DNA from: an uncultured Lentisphaerota bacterium
Lineage (GTDB): Bacteria; Verrucomicrobiota; Kiritimatiellia; CAIQIC01
Reading direction: 5' to 3'
DNA length: 64,000 bases
NCBI GenBank assembly: GCA_903896925.1
Contig: CAITZM010000184.1
Location: 1 to 64,000, forward strand
Of this stretch, positions 50,807 through 59,556 are shown in pieces. Positions within the stretch are counted from its first letter, which is position 1, and the number at the start of each line of letters is the position of its first letter. Both the position numbers and the translations under genes were made by a program. The notes beneath the pieces were generated by a model. That model was not told where the DNA came from. It saw only the letters and a program-made list of their open reading frames with translations, and searched no databases.

Positions 50807-53614
50807 TCAGCGCGACCTGATGATGGGGAACGGCGCCGGCGCGGGCTGGGCCGCTTGCGCGCCCGGCTGCATGGCGCGCTGGATGGACTGGAACTGGTCC
50901 AGCGCCTCGCGGACCTGCTTGTTGAACGGGTCGCGCTCGGCGAGCTTGCCCAAGGTTTCCACGGCCTTGTCCACGCGGTTGAGGCGCATGTAGAGGTTCG
51001 CGAGCCGGAAGGAGGCCTCGGGGCTTTCCGGGCAGATGGCGATGGCCTGCATGTAGGCGGCCTCGGCGGCGTTGACGACGCCGCGGTATTCGTAGACGCC
51101 CGCGATGGCGCAGCGCAGCTTGGAGAAGGCCTTCTGGGCGTCGCTGTCGCGCTTGAATTCGGGGCGCTTGATGAATTCGCCGAGCAACTGGTCCCAGTAG
51201 GCGAAGTCCTTGGCGATCAACTGCTGCCAGAAATTGGCATCCTGCTGCGGCGTGGGCAGGGGCTCCTTCTCGATCTTCATGATGATGCCGGAGGGCCGGA
51301 GGTAGGGGTACATCCACGGAATGACGTAGCTTTCCTCGACGTAGAAGGAGTGCTTGGCCTTGTTCTTTTCGAAGATCCATTTTGCGAGGATGCCATTGAT
51401 GGCCATGACGCCCTGCACACCCTCGACGCTGACGCGGCCGTTCTCGACACGGACATCGGCGCCGGGCTGGATCCGGCCGGCCTGGACGTCCTCGACGAAC
51501 TGGCGGAAGGCGTCGTTGGCCTCGTTGGGGCTGGGGATGTGGATGGGCTCCGGGGGGTAGGTGACATCGCGCCCCATGCGGTGCCAGGCAAAGCGCATGA
51601 TGGCCTGCTGCCAGGGCTTGAACTTGGCGATGGTCTCCGGCTTGTCGGGGTTGGGCCGCGAGAAGTCGTAATGGTCGCGGATGTAATTCATGTAGGTGCC
51701 GTCGGCGAGCGCGTTCTGCGTGATGATATAGACATCGCGGCGGTCGAAGGTGGCGCATTTGGCGACGAGTGCGGCTTCCGTCATGTTGGTGCTGACGTAG
51801 CGGTCCTGCGGCCGGGCGAAGCTCTCGCAGAAGATCATATAGGTGGGGACAAAGCGTCCCGGATCGGTGCCGCCGTAGAGGACGGCATCCTTGTCCATGT
51901 CCGGATAGCCGCCGCCCGGGTGGAACATGCGGAAGCCGAACTGATAGCCGAAGTCGTGGTTGCGCTGCTCGCAGGAGTCGCGGTTGATGAAGAACGGATA
52001 GATGCCGGCGATGAGCATGACGAAACAGCCGAGTCCGAGCCAGGCCGCGCGCAGCGGGGTCCGCTGCGTCCAGAGCCAGGCCAGCAGCAAGGAGAGCGTG
52101 AAGGCGATCAGCATGGCGAAGAAACCGTGCGCCGGGGCGAAGAACTTGATGGCGATGCCCCAGTTCTGTGCGTCCACGCCGGGGTTGATGATGAAGATCA
52201 GGCCGAGGCTGGTGGTGATGTAGGCAGCCCAGGCGAAGACGAGCACCACCCGGCCCGCGGGTGCGATCCGGCGCCAGCCCATGAAGAACAGCAGCGCGCT
52301 CAGCAGGCCCAGCGGCGCGAGGAGGTAGGTGTACTGACCGCACAGCGAGCGGGTGAACAAAAAGATCTGCAGCCAGAAATCGAAGCTGAGCGGGGAGGAC
52401 ATGGCCAGCTTCTGATATTGCCCGCGCGTGATGTGATGTAGAAACCCTTCGCGTGTCGCTGTGAACCCCCAGTTCATCGGCGGATTGGTCGAGGCCGCGA
52501 TGGGCATGTAGAGGTAGAAGGCGATGCCGAGCGTGAACACGAAGGTGGTGACCAGGACCCAGCGGCGGCGCAGCCAGTCCTGCTGGCGCCCCCAGACGAG
52601 CAGGGCCGTCACGCAGGCAAGGGCCACGAGCAACAGCGGAAACACCGCGATATCAGGGCCAAACAGGATCAGGGCCTTGACTTTTTGCATGAAGAAGGCG
52701 CTGATGCAGGTCCCCGTGGTGACCGGTTCGAGCGCTCCAAACGACGTCTGTTGCGGTTGGGGCGGCGTGTAGGCCAGCCAGGCGTTCATCAGAATGCCGA
52801 CGGCCCAGCAGATCAGGAAGGCGGTGACCATCTCCCAGAAGGCCCACAGGTTGCTCATGCGCTGCTGCCAGGTGGAGGACCGCACTTGCAGCCCCACGAA
52901 CAGCGCGCCGACCATCAACGGCACCAGCATCACGGCCGTCGTCTGGTGGTTGGCGATGCCGAGGCCGAAAATGAAAACGGCGGTGAGCAGCAGGCCGCGC
53001 CGCTCCGGCTGCATCAGCCATTTGAAGAAGACGAAGGCGGTCAGCATGAACATGAACACGCTCAGGATGCGCATCTCGGGCACGCTGGACCACAGCCACA
53101 CCCCGCGGTTGAAGGCAAACATCAGGCCGGCGAACAAGCCCGCGACGAGCGCAAGGATGCGCGCGATCAACGGCTCGAGCGGCTCGCGCCACGGCATCGC
53201 CTGGAGCAGCACGAGGACGCTGCGCTTGGTCAGGATGGTCAGCAGCGCCACCACCGCCGCGCCGGTGAACGCCGAAAACGAGCAGATCTGCGACGCCGGG
53301 TCGCCGATGTGGACAAAGTGCCGCCAGATCCAGCCGAGCAGCGCCCAGAGCGGGTAGCCCGAAGGATGCGGCACGCCGAAGCGATAGGCGCCGGTCACCA
53401 GTTCGCCGGAATCCTGCAACGTCACGCTCGGGCACATGTAGTAGAAAAAGACCGAGGCGGAAATCAGGAAGGTGCCGAGTGCGGCCAGCCAGTCTTCCCA
53501 TATATAAAAAACGGTGGGTTTGGTTACACACGCCGCCACAGGGGCGGGCGTGGGCATAGCGGTCGCCGGTTTGATCGTGTTCTGGGGCTTCGTCATAGGC
53601 CGATTAGATAGCAT
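50807..53614 (-). CDS. DUF2723 multi-pass membrane protein with C-terminal TPR
   Basis: 935 residues; ATG 53614 has AAGGGCC upstream, with ATG 53596 an alternative. After a cytosolic Pro-rich start there are about a dozen hydrophobic segments. The DUF2723 signature VTLQDSGELVTGAYRFGVPHPSGYPLW-like motif lies in the first periplasmic loop, with the acidic catalytic-type Asp of GT-C enzymes. A large soluble region follows, ending in two or three TPR-like repeats (AEAAYMQAIAICPESPEASFRLANLYMRL). The family is regarded as protein O-mannosyltransferase-like glycosyltransferases. It is co-transcribed with fkbM. Confidence 0.85.
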   Translation of the reverse strand: MLSNRPMTKPQNTIKPATAMPTPAPVAACVTKPTVFYIWEDWLAALGTFLISASVFFYYMCPSVTLQDSGELVTGAYRFGVPHPSGYPLWALLGWIWRHFVHIGDPASQICSFSAFTGAAVVALLTILTKRSVLVLLQAMPWREPLEPLIARILALVAGLFAGLMFAFNRGVWLWSSVPEMRILSVFMFMLTAFVFFKWLMQPERRGLLLTAVFIFGLGIANHQTTAVMLVPLMVGALFVGLQVRSSTWQQRMSNLWAFWEMVTAFLICWAVGILMNAWLAYTPPQPQQTSFGALEPVTTGTCISAFFMQKVKALILFGPDIAVFPLLLVALACVTALLVWGRQQDWLRRRWVLVTTFVFTLGIAFYLYMPIAASTNPPMNWGFTATREGFLHHITRGQYQKLAMSSPLSFDFWLQIFLFTRSLCGQYTYLLAPLGLLSALLFFMGWRRIAPAGRVVLVFAWAAYITTSLGLIFIINPGVDAQNWGIAIKFFAPAHGFFAMLIAFTLSLLLAWLWTQRTPLRAAWLGLGCFVMLIAGIYPFFINRDSCEQRNHDFGYQFGFRMFHPGGGYPDMDKDAVLYGGTDPGRFVPTYMIFCESFARPQDRYVSTNMTEAALVAKCATFDRRDVYIITQNALADGTYMNYIRDHYDFSRPNPDKPETIAKFKPWQQAIMRFAWHRMGRDVTYPPEPIHIPSPNEANDAFRQFVEDVQAGRIQPGADVRVENGRVSVEGVQGVMAINGILAKWIFEKNKAKHSFYVEESYVIPWMYPYLRPSGIIMKIEKEPLPTPQQDANFWQQLIAKDFAYWDQLLGEFIKRPEFKRDSDAQKAFSKLRCAIAGVYEYRGVVNAAEAAYMQAIAICPESPEASFRLANLYMRLNRVDKAVETLGKLAERDPFNKQVREALDQFQSIQRAMQPGAQAAQPAPAPFPIIRSR

Positions 53615-53656
53615 GAAGGCCCTTTTTGTTCAAAGGGAATCCCGCAGCGCGCCGCC

Positions 53657-53704
53657 TTTTCCAAGCCTGGTCACCGGGGCCGGTGGCGTTTCCAAGCCAT
53701 TCGC
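53657..53704 (+). repeat. Degenerate palindrome cassette I
   Basis: TTTTCCAAGCCTGG (53657-53670) and GTTTCCAAGCCATTCG from 53688. The spacing is one base shorter than in intact copies, and neither palindrome is complete. It lies between the DUF2723 start and the ffh stop. Confidence 0.5.
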
Positions 53705-53755
53705 TGACCGGCAGATCGCGTTTTCCGCCGGAGGCATTCGATGCCGGGGTGGTGG

Positions 53756-55090
53756 CTAGAACCGCTTCATCCTCATCATCTTCTTCTGCAGCTTGCCCAT
53801 CTTCTGCATCATCTGTTGCGAGCGGCGGAAGTTGTTGAGCACCTCGTTGACGGCGGTGACGTCGGTGCCGCTGCCGCGGGCGATGCGGCGCTTGCGGCTG
53901 GCGTCGAGCACTTCGGGGTGCCGCCGCTCCTGGCGCGTCATGCTCCGGATGATAGCCTCGGCTTTTTTCATTTCCTGCGCGGAGCCGGCCAGGGCCTGTT
54001 CGCGCGCCTCCGCCGGGATCTGGCTCACGCCCGGCAGCATCTCCAGCAGGCTGCTCATCGAGCCGAACTTTTTCATCTGCTGCATCTGGGCGAGAAAATC
54101 TTCCAGCGTCAGCGTCTTCTTGCGCAGCGTCTCCTCCGCCTGCGCGAGCATCTCGACATCCACGGCCTCCTGCGCCTTTTCCACGAGGCTGACGATATCG
54201 CCCATGCCGAGGATGCGCGACGCCAGCCGGTCGGGATGGAAGGGCTCCAGATCCTCCGGCCGCTCGCCGACGCCGACCATCAGGATCGGGCAATGCGCCA
54301 CATGCTGTACGCTCAGCGCCGCGCCGCCGCGGGCATCGCCATCGAGCTTGGTCAGGATCAGGCCGGTCAGCCCGATTTCGCGGTGAAAGGTCTCGGCGAC
54401 GTTGACCGCTTCCTGTCCGATGGCGGCATCGAGGACGAGCACGGCGTTGCGCGGCGCGAGAATGTCCTTCAGCTCCTTGAGTTCCTGCACCAGGTCGGCG
54501 TCCACCTGCAGGCGGCCCGCGGAGTCGAAGATCGCAACGTCCCACGCGCCCCGCTCCACCTCGCCCAGCGCCCGCCGGCCGAAGTCGTGCAGGCCCTCGC
54601 CCGGCTGGGGGCCGACAAAGTCCACGCCCACCTGCCCGGCCAGGATCCGGAGTTGGTCCACCGCCGCCGGCCGCTTCAGGTCGCACGCCACGAGCACGAC
54701 GCGCCGGCCCTGCTTCTTCCAGAGCCGCGCCAGCTTGCCCGCCGTCGTCGTCTTGCCCGCGCCGTTGAGGCCGAGCAGCAGCACCTTGGCCGGCTTGCCG
54801 CCGCCGAAGTCGAATTCGCGCGTGCCGCCGCCGAGCAGGGCCACGAGTTCGTCGTGGACCTGTTTGATGACCTGCTGGCCGGGCGTGACGCTGTCGAGCA
54901 CTTCCGCGCCGAGGCACTTGGCCTGGACGCGGGCGATGAACTCGCGCGCCACCTGGAAATTGACATCGGCTTCCAGCAACGCCATGCGCACCTCGCGCAG
55001 CGCGTCCTGGACATTGCGCTCCGTCAGTTTCCCGTAGCCGCGCAGGTTCTTGAAGACCTTTTGCAGCGAAGCTGAAAGTTTGTCGAACAC
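53756..55090 (-). CDS. ffh: Signal recognition particle protein Ffh
   Basis: 444 residues from GTG 55090, preceded by AAGGA. The N-domain is followed by the GTPase domain: G1 LGLNGAGKTTTAGKLA, DLKRPAAVDQL, G3 as DSAGR (DTAGR in most Ffh), G4 LTKLDGDARGGAALS. The Met-rich M domain carries SRKRRIARGSG for 4.5S RNA binding and ends in a Met/Lys-rich tail. It targets nascent membrane and exported proteins to FtsY and SecYEG. No ffs RNA gene was seen next to it. Confidence 0.97.
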   Translation of the reverse strand: MFDKLSASLQKVFKNLRGYGKLTERNVQDALREVRMALLEADVNFQVAREFIARVQAKCLGAEVLDSVTPGQQVIKQVHDELVALLGGGTREFDFGGGKPAKVLLLGLNGAGKTTTAGKLARLWKKQGRRVVLVACDLKRPAAVDQLRILAGQVGVDFVGPQPGEGLHDFGRRALGEVERGAWDVAIFDSAGRLQVDADLVQELKELKDILAPRNAVLVLDAAIGQEAVNVAETFHREIGLTGLILTKLDGDARGGAALSVQHVAHCPILMVGVGERPEDLEPFHPDRLASRILGMGDIVSLVEKAQEAVDVEMLAQAEETLRKKTLTLEDFLAQMQQMKKFGSMSSLLEMLPGVSQIPAEAREQALAGSAQEMKKAEAIIRSMTRQERRHPEVLDASRKRRIARGSGTDVTAVNEVLNNFRRSQQMMQKMGKLQKKMMRMKRF

Positions 55091-55232
55091 GGTCGTCGTC
55101 CTTGGTCAGTTGTCGGTGGTCTGGTGGCCGGCGAAGAGCCCCACGCTCCCGCCGTCCGGTTCATCTGCTTTTCGCGGCCAGACCTTGGCAAATCCCCTCG
55201 CGCACAGCAAGCCCATAGCGTTTTTCCGAAGA

Positions 55233-55260
55233 TTGCAAATCCGGCCGGAAAAAATAGAAT
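55233..55260 (+). promoter_or_regulatory. Candidate promoter of the purine permease gene
   Basis: TTGCAA (55233-55238), a 16-base spacer and TAGAAT (55255-55260), with the GTG start only six bases beyond. A very short or absent leader would follow. It resembles the arrangement upstream of 14676. Confidence 0.5.
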
Positions 55261-55266
55261 GCCCCC

Positions 55267-56610
55267 GTGCAAACAACCGACTTCTTCCGGCTCGCGGAAA
55301 ACGGGACGACCGTGCGTACCGAGCTCCTGGCGGGCGTGACCACCTTCCTGAGCATGGCCTATATCCTGTTCGTACAGCCGGCGGTGCTCTGCACGGATTT
55401 CGCCGGCCATCCTACCGGCCTCGACGCCGGGGCGGTGCTGCTGGCCACCTGCCTGGCCTCGGCGGCCGGCTCGGCGCTGATGGGGCTGCTGGCGCGTTAT
55501 CCGATCGCGCTCGCGCCGGGCATGGGCGAGAACTTTTTCTTTGTCAGCGTCTGTATGAGCCTGACGGCGCTGGGCGTGAGTCACGCCTGGCAGACGGCGC
55601 TGGCCCTGGTCTTCATCTCCGGGCTCGTGTTCCTCGCGCTATCGCTGGTGCGCCTGCGCGAAGCGGTGATCGAAGCGGTCAGCCCGAGCCTGTGCAGCGG
55701 CATTGCGGCGGGCATCGGCCTGTTCATCGCGTTCATCGGCTTGAAAAACGCCGGCCTGATCGTGGCCAGGCCGGGCACGCTCGTCGGGCTGAATATGCAC
55801 CCGGTGTGGGCCGACCTTGCGGTCTTCGGGGTCGGACTGCTGGTGGCGGCCGGCCTGCAAGCGCGGAAGGTGCGCGGCGCGCTCCTGCTGGGCATTCTGG
55901 CTGCGGCGGCGCTGGCGTTGGCCCTGGGCAAGACCCGGTTCACCGGACTGATCGGCCTGCCGCACATCCAGCAGGGTGCCATCTGGCAGATGGATTTTGC
56001 GCAGGCCTGTTCGCCGGCGGCCTGGCCGTTCATCCTGGTGTTTCTCTTCATGGTGCTCTTCGACACCGTCGGCACGCTGGTCGGGGTCACGCAGCAGGCG
56101 GGGCTGATGCAGGGCAACAAGCTGCCGCGCGCGACGCAGGCCTTTTTCGCCGATGCCGCGGCGACCACGCTGGGGGCGGCCCTGGGCACGAGCACGGTCA
56201 CCAGCTATATAGAGAGCGCCACCGGCGTCCAGGCGGGCGGGCGCACCGGCTTGACGGCCCTGACGGTCGGCCTGTTGTTTCTGCTCGCCCTGCTGTTCAG
56301 CCCCCTCATCGCAATGGTGGGCAGCTATGCGCCGATCACGGCGCCGGCGCTCGTGTTGGTGGGCGCGCTGATGATGCAGAACGTCATGCGGGTGGCGTGG
56401 GACGATGTCACCGAAGCGGTGCCGGCGTTTCTCGCGCTGCTGGGGATCCCGCTGACCTTCTCCATCGCCGATGGCATCGCCATGAGCTTCGTGAGTTATC
56501 CGGTGATCAAGCTGCTCGGCGGTCGCGGCCGCGAGGTGCGCTGGTTGATGTATGCGGTGGCGGCGTTGCTCGTCTACTACTTTGCGTTCATCCGCCCGCG
56601 CGCGGGCTGA
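55267..56610 (+). CDS. NCS2 guanine/hypoxanthine permease (AzgA/PbuG type)
   Basis: 447 residues from GTG 55267. It has 12-14 hydrophobic segments and family motifs: ELLAGVTTFLSMAYILFVQP, ALAPGMGENFFF, FMVLFDTVGTLVGV and the TSTVTSYIESATGVQAGGRTG signature. It imports guanine, hypoxanthine or adenine with protons across the inner membrane. It is divergent from ffh and converges with the lipoprotein genes; its stop is five bases from the next gene's end. Confidence 0.92.
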   Translation: MQTTDFFRLAENGTTVRTELLAGVTTFLSMAYILFVQPAVLCTDFAGHPTGLDAGAVLLATCLASAAGSALMGLLARYPIALAPGMGENFFFVSVCMSLTALGVSHAWQTALALVFISGLVFLALSLVRLREAVIEAVSPSLCSGIAAGIGLFIAFIGLKNAGLIVARPGTLVGLNMHPVWADLAVFGVGLLVAAGLQARKVRGALLLGILAAAALALALGKTRFTGLIGLPHIQQGAIWQMDFAQACSPAAWPFILVFLFMVLFDTVGTLVGVTQQAGLMQGNKLPRATQAFFADAAATTLGAALGTSTVTSYIESATGVQAGGRTGLTALTVGLLFLLALLFSPLIAMVGSYAPITAPALVLVGALMMQNVMRVAWDDVTEAVPAFLALLGIPLTFSIADGIAMSFVSYPVIKLLGGRGREVRWLMYAVAALLVYYFAFIRPRAG

Positions 56611-56615
56611 AGACC

Positions 56616-57155
56616 TCAGAGCACCCCAGAGACGTTCTTGAAGGGCACCAGCTGCAGGCCATAGGCGTTGGACAGCGCCCGGCCGGACCAGAAAGGCTCC
56701 ATTTCGGGGTTCGTATTCCTGGCCACATCGATCTCGGCCAGAAATTCGGTGATGCCTGGCCGGTTGAAGTAGGAGGTCTCCACGAGGCCCGACAAGAGTA
56801 TTTCATCACCCGGCTTCAGCAACAGGCACTCGTTTTTCGTGAAAAAGCGCACCTGTTCACGATCAATCATATAGCAATCGTGCCGGCCATTGGGATAGGT
56901 CCAGAAAAAGCCCTGCTGCGGTTTCTTGGGAATCCAGATGGCATGGTCGCCGGTATTGCGCACGGCGACGCTAAAAACAGCGGGTTTGCCGATCGGGACG
57001 ATCTTGGCCGGTGCCGACAATTTCAAGACAATGCCGTCGCGATCCTGCGCATCCGTGACCGGGCCGATGGTTTTAGGGTGATAGACTTCTTTCACGGTGC
57101 CGCAGCCGGAAGCGACCAGGCTCACTGCGGCTACTATTTGAATAATCCATTTCAT
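56616..57155 (-). CDS. Putative lipoprotein, tandem paralogue 1
   Basis: 179 residues with a short signal and lipobox SLVASGC (Cys18), so a lipid-anchored periplasmic or outer-membrane protein. The mature part has a beta-sandwich-like opening (GIVLKLSAPAKIVPIGKPAV-FSVAVRNTG), then IWIPKKPQQGFFWTYPNG, PGDEILLSG and a C-terminal segment ending KNVSGVL. No family recognised. The neighbouring gene at 57372 encodes a near-copy (27 differences in 179 by hand count, eight of them in the signal peptide). Confidence 0.8.
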   Translation of the reverse strand: MKWIIQIVAAVSLVASGCGTVKEVYHPKTIGPVTDAQDRDGIVLKLSAPAKIVPIGKPAVFSVAVRNTGDHAIWIPKKPQQGFFWTYPNGRHDCYMIDREQVRFFTKNECLLLKPGDEILLSGLVETSYFNRPGITEFLAEIDVARNTNPEMEPFWSGRALSNAYGLQLVPFKNVSGVL

Positions 57156-57371
57156 GGCTTCGTTCCTTCCATCGAGTTACATCTGAACGATCCAATATGT
57201 AGCATCAAGCGGGCCAACAGCAGGGGCGTCACGACCCAGGAAATCGGGGAGGGGGGGGCTGGAGGGCACCGGATCAGCCCTTAGCCGAGAGGTGCCGCAG
57301 GAGCAGGGATGAGTGGACACGCAGCAAACATGCTGCATGGCGTTCGTCAGACTGCGCGCAGACAGGAGCCT

Positions 57372-57911
57372 TCAGAGCACGCCGGAGACGTTCTTGAACG
57401 GTATCAGTTGCAGCCCATAGGCGTTCGACAGCACCCGGCCGGACCAGAACGGCTGCATTTCGGGGTTCGTGTTCTTGGCCACATCGATCTCGGCCAGGAA
57501 TTCGGTGATGCCCGGACGGTTGAAGTAGGAGGTTTCCACAAGGCCCGGCAGGAGTATTTCGTCGCCCGGTTTGAGCAACTGACACTCGCTTTTCGTGAAA
57601 AAGCGCGATTGCTCACGATCAATCATGTAACAATCATGCCGGCCGTTTGGATACGTCCAGAAGAACCCCTGCTGCGGTTTCTTGGGGATCCAAATGGCAC
57701 GGTTGCTGGTGTTGCGCACGGCGACACTGAAAACGGCGGGTTTGCCAATTTGCACGATTTTGGCAGGTGCGGTCAGTTTCAAGGCAATACCATCGCAATC
57801 TTGAGAATCTGAGACGGGTCCGACCGTACGAGGATGATAAACTTCTTTCACTGTACCGCAACCGGAAGCTGCCATACTCAACGCGGCCAACATATAAACG
57901 GCCCATTTCAC
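57372..57911 (-). CDS. Putative lipoprotein, tandem paralogue 2
   Basis: 179 residues, lipobox SMAASGC (Cys18). Sequence is about 85 percent identical to the protein at 56616-57155 over the full length, with no gaps; the C-terminal half is almost invariant. The 216 bases between the genes do not show the same conservation, so selection on protein rather than very recent duplication is likely. Function unknown. The surface sandwich with IWIPKKPQQG could bind a partner or ligand. Confidence 0.8.
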   Translation of the reverse strand: MKWAVYMLAALSMAASGCGTVKEVYHPRTVGPVSDSQDCDGIALKLTAPAKIVQIGKPAVFSVAVRNTSNRAIWIPKKPQQGFFWTYPNGRHDCYMIDREQSRFFTKSECQLLKPGDEILLPGLVETSYFNRPGITEFLAEIDVAKNTNPEMQPFWSGRVLSNAYGLQLIPFKNVSGVL

Positions 57912-57948
57912 GTTGTGACTCCTGTTTTCGTGCGTTTGCGTAACCCTT

Positions 57949-57977
57949 GCGCGCTTTAGTTACAGCAACTAGCGCGC
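57949..57977. repeat. Hairpin upstream of lipoprotein paralogue 2
   Basis: GCGCGCT (57949-57955) and AGTT pair with AACT and AGCGCGC (57967-57977) around loop ACAGC, with a two-base bulge. It lies about 40 bases before the lipoprotein start on the minus strand, so possibly a 5' leader structure. It has no T-run. Confidence 0.45.
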
Positions 57978-58178
57978 CAAAAATTTTGGACCCTATACAG
58001 AAAGATGGTCGGGAAAGCGAGTTTTTTTTCATAAAGCGTTTGCATGCCGGGAAAACAGGGGCTTGGCGCTACGAGGTCCACACCCTCTGCCCTTCCGGCC
58101 GCAGCGGTTTCATGGTAGTCTGACCGTGTCGCTTTCTGCGGTGCAGACCGTCAGGATCGCGCGGGATGGAGCCGTCCG

Positions 58179-58547
58179 ATGAACTTTGTGCTGGTTTATG
58201 TCACTGCCGCGAACCGCCGGGAGGCGCGGCGTGTGGGTGCCGCCTTGCTGCGCGAGCGACTGGCGGCTTGTGTGAATCTGGTCGGCCCCGTCGAGTCGCA
58301 ATACTGGTGGCAGGGAAAAATCGAAACGGCGCGCGAATGGCTGTTGCTCGCCAAGACCCGCGCCAGCCTCGCCAAGCCGTTGATGGCCAGGGTGAAAGCC
58401 CTGCACAGCTATCAGACGCCGTGCATTGTGACGCTGTCCTTGACGGCAGGGAATCCAGCTTTTCTCAAATGGATCGGCGCTGAAACGCGGCCCGCGCTCC
58501 GCCGGGTCAGTCGCGGCTGCGGCCGCCGAGCAGGCCGGACCGGATGA
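58179..58547 (+). CDS. cutA: Divalent-cation tolerance protein CutA1
   Basis: 122 residues. Ferredoxin-like CutA core: FVLVYVTAANRREARRVGAALLRERLAACVNL, YWWQGKIETAREWLLLAKT, KALHSYQTPCIVTL. It forms stable trimers and is associated with copper and other divalent-metal tolerance, though the biochemical role is debated. The Arg-rich C-terminal tail (RRVSRGCGRRAGRTG) is unusual and is encoded where the gene overlaps the convergent protease gene by 41 bases, so it may be an extension past the ancestral stop. Confidence 0.92.
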   Translation: MNFVLVYVTAANRREARRVGAALLRERLAACVNLVGPVESQYWWQGKIETAREWLLLAKTRASLAKPLMARVKALHSYQTPCIVTLSLTAGNPAFLKWIGAETRPALRRVSRGCGRRAGRTG

Positions 58548-59202
58548 GGTAATACAGCAGGGTGAGCAGCGCCGTCACGGCACTCGCCACGTAGGTCAGG
58601 AAGGCCGCGTTCAGCACCTTCGCCGCGCTGGCCTGTTCCAACGGGCTCACGATGCCGGCGCTGACCATCAGAAGCTTGGCCCGCCGGCTGGCATCCCATT
58701 CCACCGGTAGCGTGACGAAGGCAAAGATCACGGTCAGCAGGAACAGTCCCACCCCGACCTTGAGCAGGAGCGGAAAATTCATCAGCATGCCGGCGAAAAA
58801 CAGGATGTACGAAAGCTGGCTGCCGATGTTTGTCAGAGGCACCAGTTCGGTGCGCAGTTTGAGCGGACCGTAAAGTTTCGCGTGCTGGAGCGCATGGCCC
58901 GCCTCGTGACAGGCCACGCCGATCGCCGAGAGCGAGTTGGAGCCGTAGACGTCCGGCGAAAGGTTCAGCGTCAGGTCGCGCGGATCGTAGTGGTCGCTCA
59001 GGAAGCCCTCGTGCTCGCGGATGGTGATGCCTGAGACGCCCTGTGACTGCAGGAGGCGTGCCGCGGCTTGTGCGCCGGTCAGCCCCGAGGCTGCGCTGAC
59101 ATGCGAGTACTTCGCAAACGTGCTGCGCGTCATCCACGTCGCCAGCAACGCCAGCACCAGGCCCGGCAGCGCCAAGGCAAAATATAGCGGATCAAAATAC
59201 AT
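58507..59202 (-). CDS. YugP-type membrane zinc metallopeptidase
   Basis: 231 residues with an AAAGGAA site. One N-terminal membrane helix is followed by the catalytic region with the HExxH-type motif ACHEAGHALQHA, then three hydrophobic helices. Motifs HYDPRDLTLNLSPDVYGSNSL and LPVEWDASRRAKLLM fit the neutral zinc metallopeptidase 2 (YugP) family. It is an inner-membrane protease of unknown substrate. It is convergent and overlapping with cutA. Confidence 0.92.
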   Translation of the reverse strand: MYFDPLYFALALPGLVLALLATWMTRSTFAKYSHVSAASGLTGAQAAARLLQSQGVSGITIREHEGFLSDHYDPRDLTLNLSPDVYGSNSLSAIGVACHEAGHALQHAKLYGPLKLRTELVPLTNIGSQLSYILFFAGMLMNFPLLLKVGVGLFLLTVIFAFVTLPVEWDASRRAKLLMVSAGIVSPLEQASAAKVLNAAFLTYVASAVTALLTLLYYLIRSGLLGGRSRD

Positions 59203-59286
59203 GGTCGCGTTCCTTTGCGCCCGAGGCGCGCTTGTTCATGGGAAGTTTGACGGGCAGAACCGGCAGAACGTTCAATCCTTTCGTAT

Positions 59287-59362
59287 TGGTGGAGGGTAGG
59301 AGAGTTGAACTCCCGACCTCCTGAATGCCATTCAGGCGCTCTACCAACTGAGCTAACCCCCC
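59287..59362 (-). tRNA. tRNA-Ala (GGC)
   Basis: 76 nt including an encoded CCA. Acceptor stem GGGGGGT pairs with ACCCTCC and contains the G3-U70 wobble that identifies alanine tRNAs. D arm GCTC-AGTTGGTA-GAGC, anticodon stem CCTGA/TCAGG with loop ATGGCAT (anticodon GGC), and T arm GGGAG-TTCAACT-CTCCT are all complete. Confidence 0.97.
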
Positions 59363-59484
59363 AGCACGAAGGCGCGGCGACTATAGGCAATTTCTTCGCG
59401 ATGTCAACGGCCAAACGAGATATTTCGTGCGACAGGGGCGTCCTTGGGAGGGAGGCCCAGCGGCTCGGCACCCTGGGCGGCCGC

Positions 59485-59533
59485 TGTCCGTGGCGTTGAA
59501 AACGTTGGCCCGGGTCCTTTTCCAGGCTTGGGC
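59485..59533 (+). repeat. Degenerate palindrome cassette J
   Basis: TGTCCGTGGCGTTGAAAA near 59486 and TTTTCCAGGCTTGGG (59518-59532). In the shared register the second half reads F-Q-A-W-A. Non-coding; it lies between the tRNA and the aminotransferase stop. Confidence 0.4.
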
Positions 59534-59556
59534 TGGCCGTTCAGGTACGTGTGCAG

